NCBI GenBank assembly: GCA_029055875.1
Contig: JAIDCJ010000020.1
Span: 43,059 to 107,058 of the forward strand
Length of the DNA stretch: 64,000 nt
Direction of reading: 5' to 3'
DNA from: Clostridia bacterium
Lineage (GTDB): Bacteria > Bacillota > Clostridia > Christensenellales > Borkfalkiaceae
Numbering within the stretch: position 1 is the first letter of the stretch; every line of letters begins with the position of its first letter. Made by a program: the position numbers and the translations under genes. This document shows positions 14,916 to 24,766 of the stretch, piece after piece. The notes below the pieces were generated by a model, which was not told where the DNA came from, searched no databases, and was given only the letters and a program-made list of their open reading frames with translations.

Positions 14916-17315
14916 TTATCTGAGTTGTGCGTCGAGATTGTGTTTGAGATTGCCGAGAATCTTATTAAAGAATCCGTCAACCGTTTCGGGGCTAAGCGGC
15001 TTTTCGGCTTTCTCTTCGGGCACGAAGGTAAGACGGAACGCCATGCTCTTTTTGTGCAGTCCGAGGCTCTCGCTGCGGTACACGTCAAACAGCTCCGCCT
15101 TCTTCACCGCCTTGCACGCGCGCAAAATGCACGCGGTCAGCTCGGCGCAGGTCACGTCCTCGTTTACGACCACGGCAAGGTCGCGCTGAACGCTCGGGAA
15201 CTTGGGCAGGTTGGTATAGGCAATATCCTTTGCAAACTTCTTGGCAAGAGCGGCGTAGTCAAGCTCGCACAGGTACGCGGGCTTTTCAAGCGCAAGCTCG
15301 CCCGCGATGGCGGGGTGCAGTTCGCCGAGATACCCGACCGTCTTTTCTCCGAGTTTCACGATTGCGGTCTTCCCCGAGTGCAGGAAGGGCTTTTCTCCGC
15401 GCTCGAATACAAGGTTCAAATCGAACGCTTCGCCGATTGCTTCCACCGCGCCCTTCATATCAAAGAAATCACCCTCGCCCCAAAGCCCCAAAACGCAGGT
15501 CTTGCGCTCCTCGGGAAGCGTTTCAAGGGGGAGCCTGTCTGCAAGGTACACGTTCGCAACCTCAAAGAGCCTGCCGCCGTCGTTGCCGCGGCGTACGTTG
15601 CGCACGATATTTTGCAGCATGGTAGCCGCTAAGGTGGTGCGCATGACGGATAAATCCTCGCCGATAGGGTTGCGGATAGCAACCGCTTTGCGCTCGGGCG
15701 CGTTTGCGGGAAGGCGCAGTAAATCAAAATCTTTGGGCGAGCCGAACGAGTAATTGCACGCTTCCATAAAGCCCTCGGCTTTGAGCGTGTTCTTGAATTT
15801 AAGCTCCTGCTTCTGCGCACGGGTAAGCCCGCCGTGGGTGACGGTTGCTTTGGAAAGGAAGGTGGGGGTAATGTGCTCGTAGCCGTAGGAACGAATGACT
15901 TCTTCGGCAAGGTCGGGGTAGCCGTCTACGTCCTCGCGCCAAAGCGGAACGGTCACGGTGAGCGTATCTCCCTTTGCCTTTACCGTGAAGCCGAGACGGG
16001 TAAGAATGGCGTCCACCTCTTTTTGAGGCACTTCGATGCCGAGCAGGGAATTGATTTTCGCGAAAGTCGTCGTAATGGTTTTGGGGGTGAGGTCTGCGCT
16101 GTTCACGTCCGTGCGGTAGGCGGTGGGGGTGCCGCAACCCAGCTCTTCCACAAGGTGCAACGCGCGGTTCATGGCAATTTCGGGGGTGTACGCGTCCACG
16201 CCCTTTTCAAAGCGGGCAGAGGAATCGCTGCGCTGTCCGAGCGCGCGGGAGGTTTTGCGCACGCTGTCGCGCGCGAACTTCGCCGCCTCGAAGAATACTT
16301 CCTTGGTGTTAGGCTTAATTTCGCTGTTGAGTCCGCCCATCACGCCCGCCAGCGCAACGCCGCCCTTCTTATCGCAAATGAGCAGATTTGCAGGGGAGAG
16401 GCTGAACTCCTTTTTATCGAGGGTAACGATTTTCTCGCCCTCTTTCGCACGGCGCACGATTACCTCGCCGCCGCGCAGGAAATTCCGATCGAATGCGTGC
16501 ATGGGCTGTCCCATTTCAAGCAGAACGAAGTTGGTAATATCAACGATATCGGAAACCGAACGCAACCCGCAAAGGGCCAAACGGCGGCGCATCCATTGGG
16601 GCGCGGTGCCTATTTTTACGCCCGACACGTAGTGCCCGATATAGCGCGGGCAGAGCGCAGGCTCTTTCACCGTAACGGGAATTTTCACGTCGGTGGGCGC
16701 GGTCTTGTAATCGAGCGCGGGCGTTTTGAGCGGCTTTTTCAAGGTTGCGGCAACCTCGCGCGCGATCCCGAAAATGCTCTGGCAGTCGGGGCGGTTGGCG
16801 GTAATTGCAATATCGAAAATATAGTCGTCAATTCCGACGATCGGACGGATATCCTCGCCCGGCTTCGCTTCGTTTCCGAGAATGAGAATCCCGTAAACCT
16901 CTGCGCCGTCGTAGAAGTCGTTGTTAATGCCAAGCTCCTCGCCCGAGCAGAACATACCCTCGGAGAGCACGCCGCGCAGCTTTCCCGTTTTGATTTTCTG
17001 AACGCCGCCCTCGTGGAGAACGGTCGCGCCGTCAAGCGCGCAGGGCACGAGCGCGCCCTCGAACACGTTGGTCGCCGCCGTGCAGATTTGCTTGATACCG
17101 TGTGCGCCGCAGTCAACGGTGCATACGGTGAGCCTGTCCGCATCGGGGTGCTTCTCACACTTCGTGATTTTTCCCACGACGACGCCCGTCACGTCTTTAC
17201 CGAGATAGGTAAGCTCTTCAACCTCGAACCCGCAGGAGAAGAGTTTATCCTGTAACTCCTCTGCCGTGACGTCTATATCTACGTAATCTTTTAACCAACT
17301 GAAAGGTACTAACAT
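14916..17315 (-). CDS. pheT: Phenylalanine--tRNA ligase beta subunit
   Basis: A 799-residue subunit of usual bacterial length. It starts MLVPFSWLKDYVDIDV. An EMAP/OB-type tRNA-binding domain follows (about residues 38-150, with KHPDADRLTVCTVD), then the B3/B4 editing region (RYIGHYV around 225, MRRRLALCGLR), the B5 domain, and a C-terminal ferredoxin-fold anticodon-binding domain (TNLPKFPSVQRDLAVVV to the end). With PheS it forms the (alpha-beta)2 enzyme charging tRNA-Phe. It lies ten bases after pheS in the same transcript, under T-box control. Confidence 0.96.
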   Translation of the reverse strand: MLVPFSWLKDYVDIDVTAEELQDKLFSCGFEVEELTYLGKDVTGVVVGKITKCEKHPDADRLTVCTVDCGAHGIKQICTAATNVFEGALVPCALDGATVLHEGGVQKIKTGKLRGVLSEGMFCSGEELGINNDFYDGAEVYGILILGNEAKPGEDIRPIVGIDDYIFDIAITANRPDCQSIFGIAREVAATLKKPLKTPALDYKTAPTDVKIPVTVKEPALCPRYIGHYVSGVKIGTAPQWMRRRLALCGLRSVSDIVDITNFVLLEMGQPMHAFDRNFLRGGEVIVRRAKEGEKIVTLDKKEFSLSPANLLICDKKGGVALAGVMGGLNSEIKPNTKEVFFEAAKFARDSVRKTSRALGQRSDSSARFEKGVDAYTPEIAMNRALHLVEELGCGTPTAYRTDVNSADLTPKTITTTFAKINSLLGIEVPQKEVDAILTRLGFTVKAKGDTLTVTVPLWREDVDGYPDLAEEVIRSYGYEHITPTFLSKATVTHGGLTRAQKQELKFKNTLKAEGFMEACNYSFGSPKDFDLLRLPANAPERKAVAIRNPIGEDLSVMRTTLAATMLQNIVRNVRRGNDGGRLFEVANVYLADRLPLETLPEERKTCVLGLWGEGDFFDMKGAVEAIGEAFDLNLVFERGEKPFLHSGKTAIVKLGEKTVGYLGELHPAIAGELALEKPAYLCELDYAALAKKFAKDIAYTNLPKFPSVQRDLAVVVNEDVTCAELTACILRACKAVKKAELFDVYRSESLGLHKKSMAFRLTFVPEEKAEKPLSPETVDGFFNKILGNLKHNLDAQLR

Positions 17316-17325
17316 ATCGCCCTCC

Positions 17326-18339
17326 TTAATCCTTGAACTGCTCTAAGAAACGCACGTCGTTTTCGGTAAGCAGTTTAATGTTGTTAATGCCGTATTTGAG
17401 CATAGCAATGCGTTCCACGCCCATGCCGAACGCGAAGCCCGAATATTCGTCGGGATCCACGCCGCAGTTTTCGAGCACGCGCCTGTTCACCATGCCCGCG
17501 CCGAGCACCTCTATCCAGCCCGTGCCCTTGCACAGCGAACAGCCCTTGCCGCCGCAGGAAGCGCAGGAGACGTCCACTTCTACCGAGGGTTCGGTGAAGG
17601 GGAAGTAAGAGGGGCGGAGCCGCGTCTTGCTCGAATCGGAGAACACGCTGCGCGCGAACTCGTCGAGCATACCCTGCAAATCGCAGAGGGTAATGTTTTT
17701 ATCTACTACAAGCCCTTCCATCTGGTGGAACATGGGGGAGTGGGTTGCATCGTCGTCCGAACGGAACACCCGCCCCGGCGATAAAATCTTGATGGGCGGT
17801 TTCTTCTTTTCCATCACGCGGATCTGCGCCGCGCTCGTCTGCGTGCGGAGCAGGAACTCGTCCGTCACGTAGAAGGTGTCCTGCATATCGCGTGCGGGGT
17901 GGTCGGCGGGGGTGTTGAGCGCGGTAAAGTTATAGTACTCGCTCTCGATTTCGGGCCCCTCGTAAATCTCGAAGCCCATGCCCGCGAACACGTCAATAAG
18001 CTCGTTCTTCACGCGCGTGACGGGGTGAAGTACGCCTTCCTTTTTGCGCTTGCCCGGCATGGTCACGTCAATGCGCTCGTTTTTGAGCTTGTGCTCTAAT
18101 TCCTTTTGCTTGATTTTTTCCTCGAGCTTTTCAAAGTGCGCTTCGAGCTTTTCGCGCAAATCGTTAATTTTCTTGCCGAACGCGGGACGCTCCTCCTGCG
18201 CAATCTCCTTCATCTTTTTGAGAAGCAGAGAAATTTTGCCCGTCCTGCCGAGGTATTTCATTTTCACCTCGTAGAGCGCGCGGCTGTTTTCGGCAGACTC
18301 GGCTTCCTGAGAAGCTTCTTCTAAAATGTTCTCTTCCAT
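17326..18339 (-). CDS. pheS: Phenylalanine--tRNA ligase alpha subunit
   Basis: A 337-residue class II synthetase subunit. It has an N-terminal coiled-coil arm (about residues 1-90), then [37 protein letters not shown], the catalytic [11 protein letters not shown], and [14 protein letters not shown] motif 3 ([14 protein letters not shown]) near the C-terminus. A zinc-like cluster [12 protein letters not shown] is present before [13 protein letters not shown]; that insert is seen in many PheS proteins. It is the first gene of the pheST operon. Confidence 0.96.
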   Translation of the reverse strand: MEENILEEASQEAESAENSRALYEVKMKYLGRTGKISLLLKKMKEIAQEERPAFGKKINDLREKLEAHFEKLEEKIKQKELEHKLKNERIDVTMPGKRKKEGVLHPVTRVKNELIDVFAGMGFEIYEGPEIESEYYNFTALNTPADHPARDMQDTFYVTDEFLLRTQTSAAQIRVMEKKKPPIKILSPGRVFRSDDDATHSPMFHQMEGLVVDKNITLCDLQGMLDEFARSVFSDSSKTRLRPSYFPFTEPSVEVDVSCASCGGKGCSLCKGTGWIEVLGAGMVNRRVLENCGVDPDEYSGFAFGMGVERIAMLKYGINNIKLLTENDVRFLEQFKD

Positions 18340-18353
18340 AATTGCCTCCGATA

Positions 18354-18590
18354 TAAAAAAATCGCCCTATGAAAACCATAGGGCGGAAATTCCGCGGTAC
18401 CACCTAATTTCGCGCACGAAGAGTGCGCCTCGTTGCCCTTTAACGCATGGGATACGGCTCCGCTTAAAGTTCTTTTCGGCGGGCGGCTCGCGGGGGAATA
18501 CCGCGCTTCTCCCGAAAAAACCCTTTCAGCCTGCGGGGTTTCTCTCTTTGTTCGGTCGCTTGGGCGCGTCTCTTCCGCTTCAATGCCTTT
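18354..18590 (-). promoter_or_regulatory. T-box riboswitch controlling pheST
   Basis: On the minus strand the leader contains the diagnostic T-box core AGGTGGTACCGCGGA (18391-18405), followed by the terminator stem CGCCCTATGG...CATAGGGCG (18363-18385) and a T run. T-boxes sense uncharged tRNA, and here the downstream genes imply tRNA-Phe. I could not place the specifier codon with certainty; a TTC occurs in the stem I region. Confidence 0.93.
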
Positions 18591-18596
18591 TGCAAT

Positions 18597-18625
18597 ATTA
18601 TAGGCAAAACACGCCTGCTTGTCAA
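18597..18625 (-). promoter_or_regulatory. Promoter of the pheST T-box leader
   Basis: TTGACA (18620-18625), exactly 17 bases, TATAAT (18597-18602) on the minus strand: a full consensus promoter. Confidence 0.88.
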
Positions 18626-18726
18626 CCGTTTTTTTCGGGAAATCGAAATTCCCATATTTTGTGCTCAATATATTTTATAAACACAATATTTAGTATAAAT
18701 TTCTACAAAATTCCACGGTTATTTCC

Positions 18727-18756
18727 TTGACACGAATATTTCTGGCGTGTTAGAAT
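18727..18756 (+). promoter_or_regulatory. Promoter of the pflA-pflB operon
   Basis: TTGACA (18727-18732), 18 bases, TAGAAT (18751-18756). The leader of about 90 nt has no obvious binding site. Confidence 0.65.
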
Positions 18757-18854
18757 AGCCTTACGTTTGAAGACCGTTTCGTCTGTGCAGTTTTCTTTTG
18801 AGAACTGCTTTGTTTTTTGCAAAAACGCTCAAAATAAAAAAGGGGGCAAAGGCA

Positions 18855-19571
18855 TTGCGCGTTCATTCGTTTGAATCGTTCGGCACGGTAGACGGGCCGG
18901 GAATCCGTTTCGTCGTATTCGCGCAGGGCTGCGTCATGCGGTGCAAGTACTGCCACAACCCCGATACTTGGAATGTAGGCGGCGGCAAGGAAATTTCCGT
19001 CGAAGAAATCGCAAACGAAGCACTCAAATATAAAAGTTATTTCGGCAAAAACGGCGGAGTGACCGTCTCGGGCGGCGAACCGCTTTTGCAGATAGACGAG
19101 CTGATCAAACTCTTTACGCTGTTAAAACAAAACGGCGTTCACACCTGTGTGGATACTTCGGGCATCTGCTTTCGGGAAACGGACGAACGCTACGAAAAAC
19201 TGCTTGCCCTTACCGATTTGTTTTTGCTCGATATCAAGCATATCGACGAAGAGGGGCACAAGACGCTCACGGGGCACTCGAACGGCGCACCGCTCGCGTT
19301 CGCAAAATATTTAAGCGGGCACCAAAAGCCGATGTGGATACGCCACGTGCTCGTGCCCGATATTACGGATACGGACGAACAGCTTTTAAGGTTGAGAGGT
19401 TTTCTCGATACGCTTGAAACGGTGGAAAAGGTGGAAGTGCTGCCCTATCACACGATGGGGAAAGTGAAATACGACAATCTCGGAATGGCGTACCCGCTCG
19501 AAGGGGTGGAGCCGCCGACGAAGGAACGCATACAGAACGCAAAAAAAATCTTACAGGAGAGAAACATATGA
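18855..19571 (+). CDS. pflA: Pyruvate formate-lyase-activating enzyme (radical SAM)
   Basis: A 238-residue radical SAM enzyme that installs the glycyl radical on pyruvate formate-lyase. The N-terminus reads [21 protein letters not shown], followed by the [4Fe-4S] motif [10 protein letters not shown] (CxxxCxxC with the upstream Cys in GCVMRC). Family members begin at this point, and TTG 18855 has AAGGGGG seven to eight bases upstream, so I prefer it to the ATG at 18798, which would add 19 atypical residues. It overlaps pflB by four bases. The partner that carries the target Gly is encoded two genes downstream. Confidence 0.93.
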   Translation: MRVHSFESFGTVDGPGIRFVVFAQGCVMRCKYCHNPDTWNVGGGKEISVEEIANEALKYKSYFGKNGGVTVSGGEPLLQIDELIKLFTLLKQNGVHTCVDTSGICFRETDERYEKLLALTDLFLLDIKHIDEEGHKTLTGHSNGAPLAFAKYLSGHQKPMWIRHVLVPDITDTDEQLLRLRGFLDTLETVEKVEVLPYHTMGKVKYDNLGMAYPLEGVEPPTKERIQNAKKILQERNI

Positions 19572-21592
19572 AAGAAGCATGGCGCAGCTTTGAAGCAGGA
19601 AAATGGAGCGAAGAAATTGACGTGCGCGACTTCATTCAGCACAACTATACGCCCTACGACGGCGACGGCGCGTTCCTTGCGCCCGCGACCGAAGCTACCA
19701 AACGGCTTTGGAATCAAGTGCTTGAGCTCTCCAAAGAGGAGCGCGCGCGGGGCGGCGTGTACGACGCGGACACGGATATCGTTTCGCGCGTCAACAGCCA
19801 CAAGGCGGGCTACTTTAATAAAGACCTCGAAAAAATCGTGGGCATTCAGACGGACGAGCCCTTTAAGCGTGCGCTCATGCCCTTCGGCGGAATCCGCATG
19901 GCGGAGGAGTCCCTGCATATGTACGGCTACGAAGTGAGCCCCCGCGTAAAGGATATTTTCACGCACTACCGCAAGACGCACAACGACGGCGTGTACGACG
20001 CGTACACCCCCGAAATGCGCCGCGCAAGAACGGCGCACATTTTAACGGGTTTGCCCGATACCTACGGCAGAGGCAGGATCGTGGGCGACTACCGCCGCGT
20101 CGCGCTCTACGGCGTTGACTTTCTAATTAGCAAAAAAGAGCAGGACAAGCTCCTCATGGACGGCGATATGACGCCCGATAAAATCCGCGATAGAGAAGAG
20201 CTTGCCGAGCAGGTGAAGGCGCTTAAAGCGTTAAAAGAGATGGCGGCGGAGTACGGGTTCGATATCTCGAAGCCCGCAACGAGCGCGAAGGAAGCAATCC
20301 AATGGTTGTACTTCGGCTATCTTGCCGCGGTGAAGGATCAGAACGGCGCGGCAATGAGTATCGGCAGAAACTCGACCTTCCTCGATATTTATATCAAGCG
20401 CGACTTAGACGAGGGCACGCTCACCGAGGAAGAGGCGCAGGAGCTTGTAGACCATTTCGTTATGAAGCTGCGCGTCGTCAAATTCATGCGTATCCGCGAA
20501 TACAACGAGCTGTTCAGCGGCGATCCCACCTGGGTGACTGAATCTATCGGCGGCATGGGGATCGACGGCAGACCGCTCGTCACCCAAACGAGCTTCCGCA
20601 TTCTGCACACGCTCGAAAACTTAGGCCCCGCGCCCGAGCCCAACCTCACCGTGCTGTGGTCACAGCATCTTCCCGCAAACTTCAAAAAATTCTGCGCGGA
20701 AACTTCCATTAAAACTTCTGCCATTCAGTACGAGAGCGACGACTTGCTCCGTCCCGAAATGGGCGACGATTACTGCATTGCGTGCTGCGTTTCGAGTATG
20801 CGCGTGGGCAAGGATATGCAGTTCTTCGGCGCGCGCGCCAACCTTGCAAAGTGTCTGTTGTACGCAATCAACGGCGGCAAGGACGAGCTTGTGAAGGATA
20901 AAAAGACGGGGCTTCCGTTGCAGGTTTCCCCCGAGTTCGCGCCGATTTTAGGCGACGGCCCGCTCGACTTTGACGAGGTGTTGAAGAAGTACGAAAACAT
21001 GATGACCTGGCTTGCGGGACTGTACGTGAATACGCTCAACGTCATTCACTATATGCACGATAAGTATAGTTACGAGGCGCTTGAAATGGCGCTGCACGAT
21101 ACCGAGGTTCGGCGTTTCTTTGCAACGGGCGTTGCGGGGCTCTCGTGCGCGGCGGACAGCCTCTCTGCCATCAAGTACGCGAAGGTCTACCCCGTGAGAG
21201 ACGAGTACGGAATCGTAACCGATTATAAAATCGAGGGCGACTATCCCAAGTACGGCAATAACGACGATAGAGCGGACGAGCTTGCCGTGTGGCTTGTGGA
21301 AACGTTCATGAACAAAATCAAGAGCCACACCACCTACCGCGAGTCGGTGCCTACCATGTCCATACTAACCATTACCTCGAACGTCGTTTACGGCAAGAAC
21401 ACGGGCAACACGCCCGACGGCAGAAGAAAGGGACAGCCGCTTGCCCCCGGCGCAAACCCCATGCACGGACGGGATACGCACGGCGCGCTTGCATCTTTGG
21501 AATCGGTTGCAAAGCTCCCCTATGAATACGCCCGCGACGGAATCTCGAATACGTTCAGCATTACGCCCCAATCACTCGGGAAAGAGGAGTAA
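19568..21592 (+). CDS. pflB: Pyruvate formate-lyase catalytic core, lacking the glycyl-radical domain
   Basis: A 674-residue protein that matches PFL (formate C-acetyltransferase, pyruvate + CoA to acetyl-CoA + formate) from the N-terminus to about residue 674. It has the active-site Cys pair in [21 protein letters not shown] (about residues 400-420) and the late motif [17 protein letters not shown]. It stops after [11 protein letters not shown] normal PFL continues for about 80 residues with the radical-bearing RVSGYAV loop, and here that piece is the next gene. A clean AAAGGAG site lies between the stop and the next ATG, so this is a true gene split rather than a simple frameshift. Confidence 0.93.
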   Translation: MKEAWRSFEAGKWSEEIDVRDFIQHNYTPYDGDGAFLAPATEATKRLWNQVLELSKEERARGGVYDADTDIVSRVNSHKAGYFNKDLEKIVGIQTDEPFKRALMPFGGIRMAEESLHMYGYEVSPRVKDIFTHYRKTHNDGVYDAYTPEMRRARTAHILTGLPDTYGRGRIVGDYRRVALYGVDFLISKKEQDKLLMDGDMTPDKIRDREELAEQVKALKALKEMAAEYGFDISKPATSAKEAIQWLYFGYLAAVKDQNGAAMSIGRNSTFLDIYIKRDLDEGTLTEEEAQELVDHFVMKLRVVKFMRIREYNELFSGDPTWVTESIGGMGIDGRPLVTQTSFRILHTLENLGPAPEPNLTVLWSQHLPANFKKFCAETSIKTSAIQYESDDLLRPEMGDDYCIACCVSSMRVGKDMQFFGARANLAKCLLYAINGGKDELVKDKKTGLPLQVSPEFAPILGDGPLDFDEVLKKYENMMTWLAGLYVNTLNVIHYMHDKYSYEALEMALHDTEVRRFFATGVAGLSCAADSLSAIKYAKVYPVRDEYGIVTDYKIEGDYPKYGNNDDRADELAVWLVETFMNKIKSHTTYRESVPTMSILTITSNVVYGKNTGNTPDGRRKGQPLAPGANPMHGRDTHGALASLESVAKLPYEYARDGISNTFSITPQSLGKEE

Positions 21593-21603
21593 AGGAGAAT
21601 TTT

Positions 21604-21840
21604 ATGTCTAATCAACAAACGGAAAATCTGGTAAATATGCTTGACGCCTACGTCGGGAACGGCGGGTATCATTTGAACGTGAACGTGTTCAATCGCGATA
21701 CGCTGTTGGACGCGCAAGCGCACCCCGAAAAATATCCGCAGCTCACCGTGCGCGTGAGCGGGTACGCCGTGAATTTTATCAAGCTCACCAAGGAGCAGCA
21801 GGACGACGTTATCTCCCGTACCATTCACGAAAGTATGTAA
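21604..21840 (+). CDS. Separate glycyl-radical domain of pyruvate formate-lyase (GrcA-like)
   Basis: A 78-residue protein, nearly all glycyl-radical domain: [23 protein letters not shown], then the radical loop RVSGYAVNF (about residue 58, Gly in SGYA), ending [18 protein letters not shown] as PFL does. It resembles GrcA/YfiD, the spare-part subunit that rescues damaged PFL, but here the large subunit has no such domain at all, so this protein should be essential for activity. It starts 11 bases after the core gene with AAAGGAGAA. Confidence 0.92.
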   Translation: MSNQQTENLVNMLDAYVGNGGYHLNVNVFNRDTLLDAQAHPEKYPQLTVRVSGYAVNFIKLTKEQQDDVISRTIHESM

Positions 21841-21856
21841 AAATTTCAAAAATAAG

Positions 21857-21990
21857 TTGACTTGTTTTTGAAAATTTGTTAAAATAACAAAGTCGACAGC
21901 TAATCAAAAGAGCGTATAATTCGATGGAATTGTGCGCTCTTATTTTATTTCGAGAGCGTATAATTCGATGGGATTGATATGCTCTTTTTT
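21857..21990 (+). promoter_or_regulatory. Promoter and tandem hairpin leader of the MATE fusion gene
   Basis: TTGACT (21857-21862), 17 bases, TAAAAT (21880-21885). Two near-identical hairpins follow: 21909-21940 (a 14-bp stem with two G-U pairs) and 21953-21985, sharing AGAGCGTATAATTCGATGG. The second runs straight into TTTTTT, as in a terminator. The layout suggests an attenuator, or a tandem terminator of the pfl operon overlapping a new promoter. Confidence 0.55.
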
Positions 21991-22006
21991 CATGAAAGGA
22001 GTTTTT

Positions 22007-24061
22007 ATGGAAGCAGAAAACGAACAAAAAGAAAACGGAGAAAATTTTTACCTCACGCAAACGCCCGTAAGAAAACTGCTTGTAAAGTTTGCCATTCCCT
22101 GCACGCTTGCAATGCTCGTGAGCGCGCTCTACAACATCGTTGACCAAATCTTTTTGGGCAACTCCTCCGCGGGGCAGGACGGCATTATGGCGACGACGGT
22201 CGTCTTTCCGTTCACGGTGGTGGCACTCGCGCTTGCGCAGCTCGTCGGGGACGGGTGTGCCGCACTGTACAGCATTTCGCTCGGCGCAAAGGACGATAAC
22301 ACGACGAAGAAATGTATCGGGAACGCGCTGATTGTTTCTTTGGTGTTCGGCGTGCTGCTCATGACAATCGGCTTTGCGGCAGAGGATCCGATTTTGAAAT
22401 TCCTCGGCGTTTCAGGTTACAGCGAAACCACGCAGATTTTTACGAAGCAGTACATGACCATTATTTTGGCGGGCGTTCCGTTCTACGTATTTTCTTCCTC
22501 GGCGGCCTCCATGATCCGCGCAGACGGTTCGCCGCGGTACTCCATGCTTTCCACGCTGATTGGCGCAATCGTCAATATCATTTTAGACCCCATTCTCATT
22601 TTCGCCTGCAAAATGGGCGTGCAGGGCGCGGCGATTGCCACCATTGCGGGACAGCTCGTTTCCGCAATCGTCTGCGCGGTGTACTTCCGCAAAATGAAGC
22701 TGATTAAGCTTGAAAAGAGCGCGTTCAAGCCGCATTTCAAGACAATCGGTAAAACGCTCCGCCTCGGCATTTCGAGCTTTATCACGCAGATTTCCATTGC
22801 GGTTATCACAATCGTTGCCAATAACGTTGTTGGTGCAATCGGCGGAGAAAACGCCACGGACGCGGGCGCGGCGCTCGGTATCGTGTTCAAGGTGTTCGCA
22901 ATCGTCATTGCCTTTGCGCTCGGTATTTCCGTCGGCGCACAGCCCATCATCGGCTATAACTACGGCGCGAAGAAATACGACAGAGTACTGCACGCCTTCA
23001 AGCTGGTTATCCTTTGCAACGTGGTTTTGGGCGTGATTGCCACCATTCTCTTCGAGGCCGCGCCGAGCGTGATCGTTGCAATATTCGGCAAGGGCAGCGA
23101 GTTCTACAAAGAGTACGCCGTTCTGAGTTTTAGAATCTATCTCGGCGGAATTATGCTCTGCTGTCTTCAAAAGGCAAGCTGTATTCTGTTGCAATCCATC
23201 AACAAACCGTATAAGGCGTTGTTCCTTTCCCTCATGCGCGACGTTATCATGCTCGTGCCGGGAGTCTGCCTCTTCGGGCTACTTGGCAATTTGCACCTCA
23301 TGCTTTGGGCGGGAATCATTGCCGACGCGGGCGCGTTTATCCCCACGATTATTTTCGTTTTGGTAGAAATGCGCAAGCTCAAAAAGCAATCGAAGCTTTT
23401 GAAGTCTGAAAAGAGTGAAGCAGGTGAGCGTTACGTCATCACCATCGGCAGAGAGTTCGGAAGCGGCGGAAAGTATATCGGGCAAGAGCTTGCAAAACGG
23501 CTGAATATCAACTGCTACGATAATGAACTCATCACAAAAGTTGCAGAAGATTTCAACCTCGATATCGAGCTTCTGAAATCGGTGGACGAAAAACAAAAAT
23601 CGAGTTTTTGGTACGGCTTTGCAAGCAATTACGTGTTCGGCGAAAACGGCGAGGTTTTGCCCATCAGCCCCGAAGACAGCTTGTTCTTGAAGCAATGTAA
23701 AACGATTGAAAATTTGTATCAGACGGAAAATTGTATTATCGTCGGAAGATGTGCAGATTTCATTTTGAAGGATAGACCGAACGTGATTAAAATTTTCGTT
23801 TATTCTTCGGATGCGCAGTTCAAGATAGATAGAAAGGTACAATTTGAAAACTGCACGGAAGCGGAAGCGAAAGAAAAAATCAAAACGGTCAACAAACAGC
23901 GTGCGGATTATTACAAGCACTTTACTTCGAGGATCTGGGGCGAGAAAGGAAATTACGACCTCTGCATCGATACTTCCACACTCGGCATTGAGGTTGCCGT
24001 TGATACGATTGAAAATTACGTCAGGCAATACCTTGAAAAAAGCGGTTGCGCTGAGAAGTAG
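22007..24061 (+). CDS. MATE-family multidrug/metabolite transporter fused to a cytidylate kinase-like domain
   Basis: A 684-residue protein in two parts. Residues about 20-455 are a 12-helix MATE transporter (TPVRKLLVKFAIPCTLAMLVSALYNIVDQIFLG at the start). After a short Lys-rich linker, residues about 475-680 match the cytidylate kinase-like family: YVITIGREFGSGGKYIGQELAKRL (P-loop-like), then DNELITKVAED, IIVGRCADFIL and KTVNKQRADYYKHFT. ATG 22007 is chosen because AAAGGAG lies just before it. The kinase-like part would be cytoplasmic and may sense or modify nucleotides, but its activity is unknown. The substrate of the transporter cannot be predicted. Confidence 0.9.
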   Translation: MEAENEQKENGENFYLTQTPVRKLLVKFAIPCTLAMLVSALYNIVDQIFLGNSSAGQDGIMATTVVFPFTVVALALAQLVGDGCAALYSISLGAKDDNTTKKCIGNALIVSLVFGVLLMTIGFAAEDPILKFLGVSGYSETTQIFTKQYMTIILAGVPFYVFSSSAASMIRADGSPRYSMLSTLIGAIVNIILDPILIFACKMGVQGAAIATIAGQLVSAIVCAVYFRKMKLIKLEKSAFKPHFKTIGKTLRLGISSFITQISIAVITIVANNVVGAIGGENATDAGAALGIVFKVFAIVIAFALGISVGAQPIIGYNYGAKKYDRVLHAFKLVILCNVVLGVIATILFEAAPSVIVAIFGKGSEFYKEYAVLSFRIYLGGIMLCCLQKASCILLQSINKPYKALFLSLMRDVIMLVPGVCLFGLLGNLHLMLWAGIIADAGAFIPTIIFVLVEMRKLKKQSKLLKSEKSEAGERYVITIGREFGSGGKYIGQELAKRLNINCYDNELITKVAEDFNLDIELLKSVDEKQKSSFWYGFASNYVFGENGEVLPISPEDSLFLKQCKTIENLYQTENCIIVGRCADFILKDRPNVIKIFVYSSDAQFKIDRKVQFENCTEAEAKEKIKTVNKQRADYYKHFTSRIWGEKGNYDLCIDTSTLGIEVAVDTIENYVRQYLEKSGCAEK

Positions 24062-24074
24062 TTTGTGATATAAT
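24046..24074 (+). promoter_or_regulatory. Promoter giving a predicted leaderless mRNA
   Basis: TTGCGC (24046-24051), 17 bases, TATAAT (24069-24074), then six bases and the ATG at 24081, with no ribosome binding site possible on the transcript. It overlaps the end of the MATE fusion gene. Confidence 0.6.
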
Positions 24075-24080
24075 GCCCTC

Positions 24081-24347
24081 ATGAGCAAGAAGACGAACGA
24101 AGAGAAAGAAGCGGAGCGCAAGCAGAAGCAACAGGAACGGCTGAATAAACATATCGTAACCTGTCCGCACTGCGGGAAGGAAGCGCTCGACCACATGACG
24201 AAGTGTCCGCATTGCGGCGGCGAGTTGACGCCCGCAGGCTATAAGCCCATGGACGAGGGCAAGCGCAAAAAAATCCGACTGGTCACTTATTCCATCGGAA
24301 TTGCCGTTGCCATTGCTATCGCCGTTGTGATTATCGTTTTAAGATAA
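24081..24347 (+). CDS. Small zinc-ribbon membrane protein
   Basis: An 88-residue protein. The charged N-terminus is coiled-coil-like and Lys/Glu/Gln-rich, a four-Cys zinc ribbon follows (CPHCGKEALDHMTKCPHCGG, residues about 28-47), and one membrane helix lies at the C-terminus (SIGIAVAIAIAVVIIVL). The topology would leave the ribbon in the cytoplasm. Function unknown. The start codon directly follows a -10 box. Confidence 0.75.
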   Translation: MSKKTNEEKEAERKQKQQERLNKHIVTCPHCGKEALDHMTKCPHCGGELTPAGYKPMDEGKRKKIRLVTYSIGIAVAIAIAVVIIVLR

Positions 24348-24356
24348 CGAAAAAAC

Positions 24357-24383
24357 GCCCAACCGTCGGTTGGGCTGTTTTTT
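24357..24383 (+). terminator. Terminator
   Basis: GCCCAACC and GGTTGGGC (24357-24375) form an 8-bp stem with a three-base loop, followed by TGTTTTTTTT. It is convergent with the veg gene and may serve both. Confidence 0.88.
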
Positions 24384-24393
24384 TTGCGAAGCT

Positions 24394-24645
24394 TTATTTT
24401 GCCTGCTTAATTGGTTTTACGGAAACGCTTCCGCACAGTACTTCCGCATAGGAATAGGAGGTCTTACCCAAGAAGTTTTTATCGTTGGGGCGCACGGTAA
24501 AAAGGGCGGGATATACGCCCGAAAGCTCCCCGCAATACCGTAAAATCTTGTTCCGTCCCAAGTTGACGGTCACGTCCACTTGCCGCTGAAAATATTCCTC
24601 AATCGTCCGCTTCACTTCCGTAATATTGCCGATAGACTTAATCAT
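24394..24645 (-). CDS. veg: Veg-family protein
   Basis: An 83-residue protein from the Met at 24645, matching the short Veg family: ITEVKRTIEEYFQRQVDVTVNLGRNK..., RYCGELSGVYPALFTVRP and TSYSYAEVLCGSVSV. In Bacillus subtilis Veg stimulates biofilm gene expression and is highly expressed. The frame is open further upstream to 24777, but those 44 residues are unlike the family. No strong ribosome binding site is visible for 24645. In many Clostridia veg, a DUF3794/LysM gene and ispE are neighbours, as here. Confidence 0.72.
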   Translation of the reverse strand: MIKSIGNITEVKRTIEEYFQRQVDVTVNLGRNKILRYCGELSGVYPALFTVRPNDKNFLGKTSYSYAEVLCGSVSVKPIKQAK

Positions 24646-24766
24646 ATTCAAATGATTGCCAAAACTTTCCAAAAAGATACCTATTTTCGACAAGATAAAT
24701 TTTTCATAACCGCGGCATCTCCCGCATACAATGCAAGGAAAACCAAATCGGGGAGAGGTAAAAATT

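Noticed and set aside
15834..17255. A long plus-strand open frame across pheT
   Set aside because: It is opposite to pheT, with biased Arg/Gly/His-rich composition and no domain.
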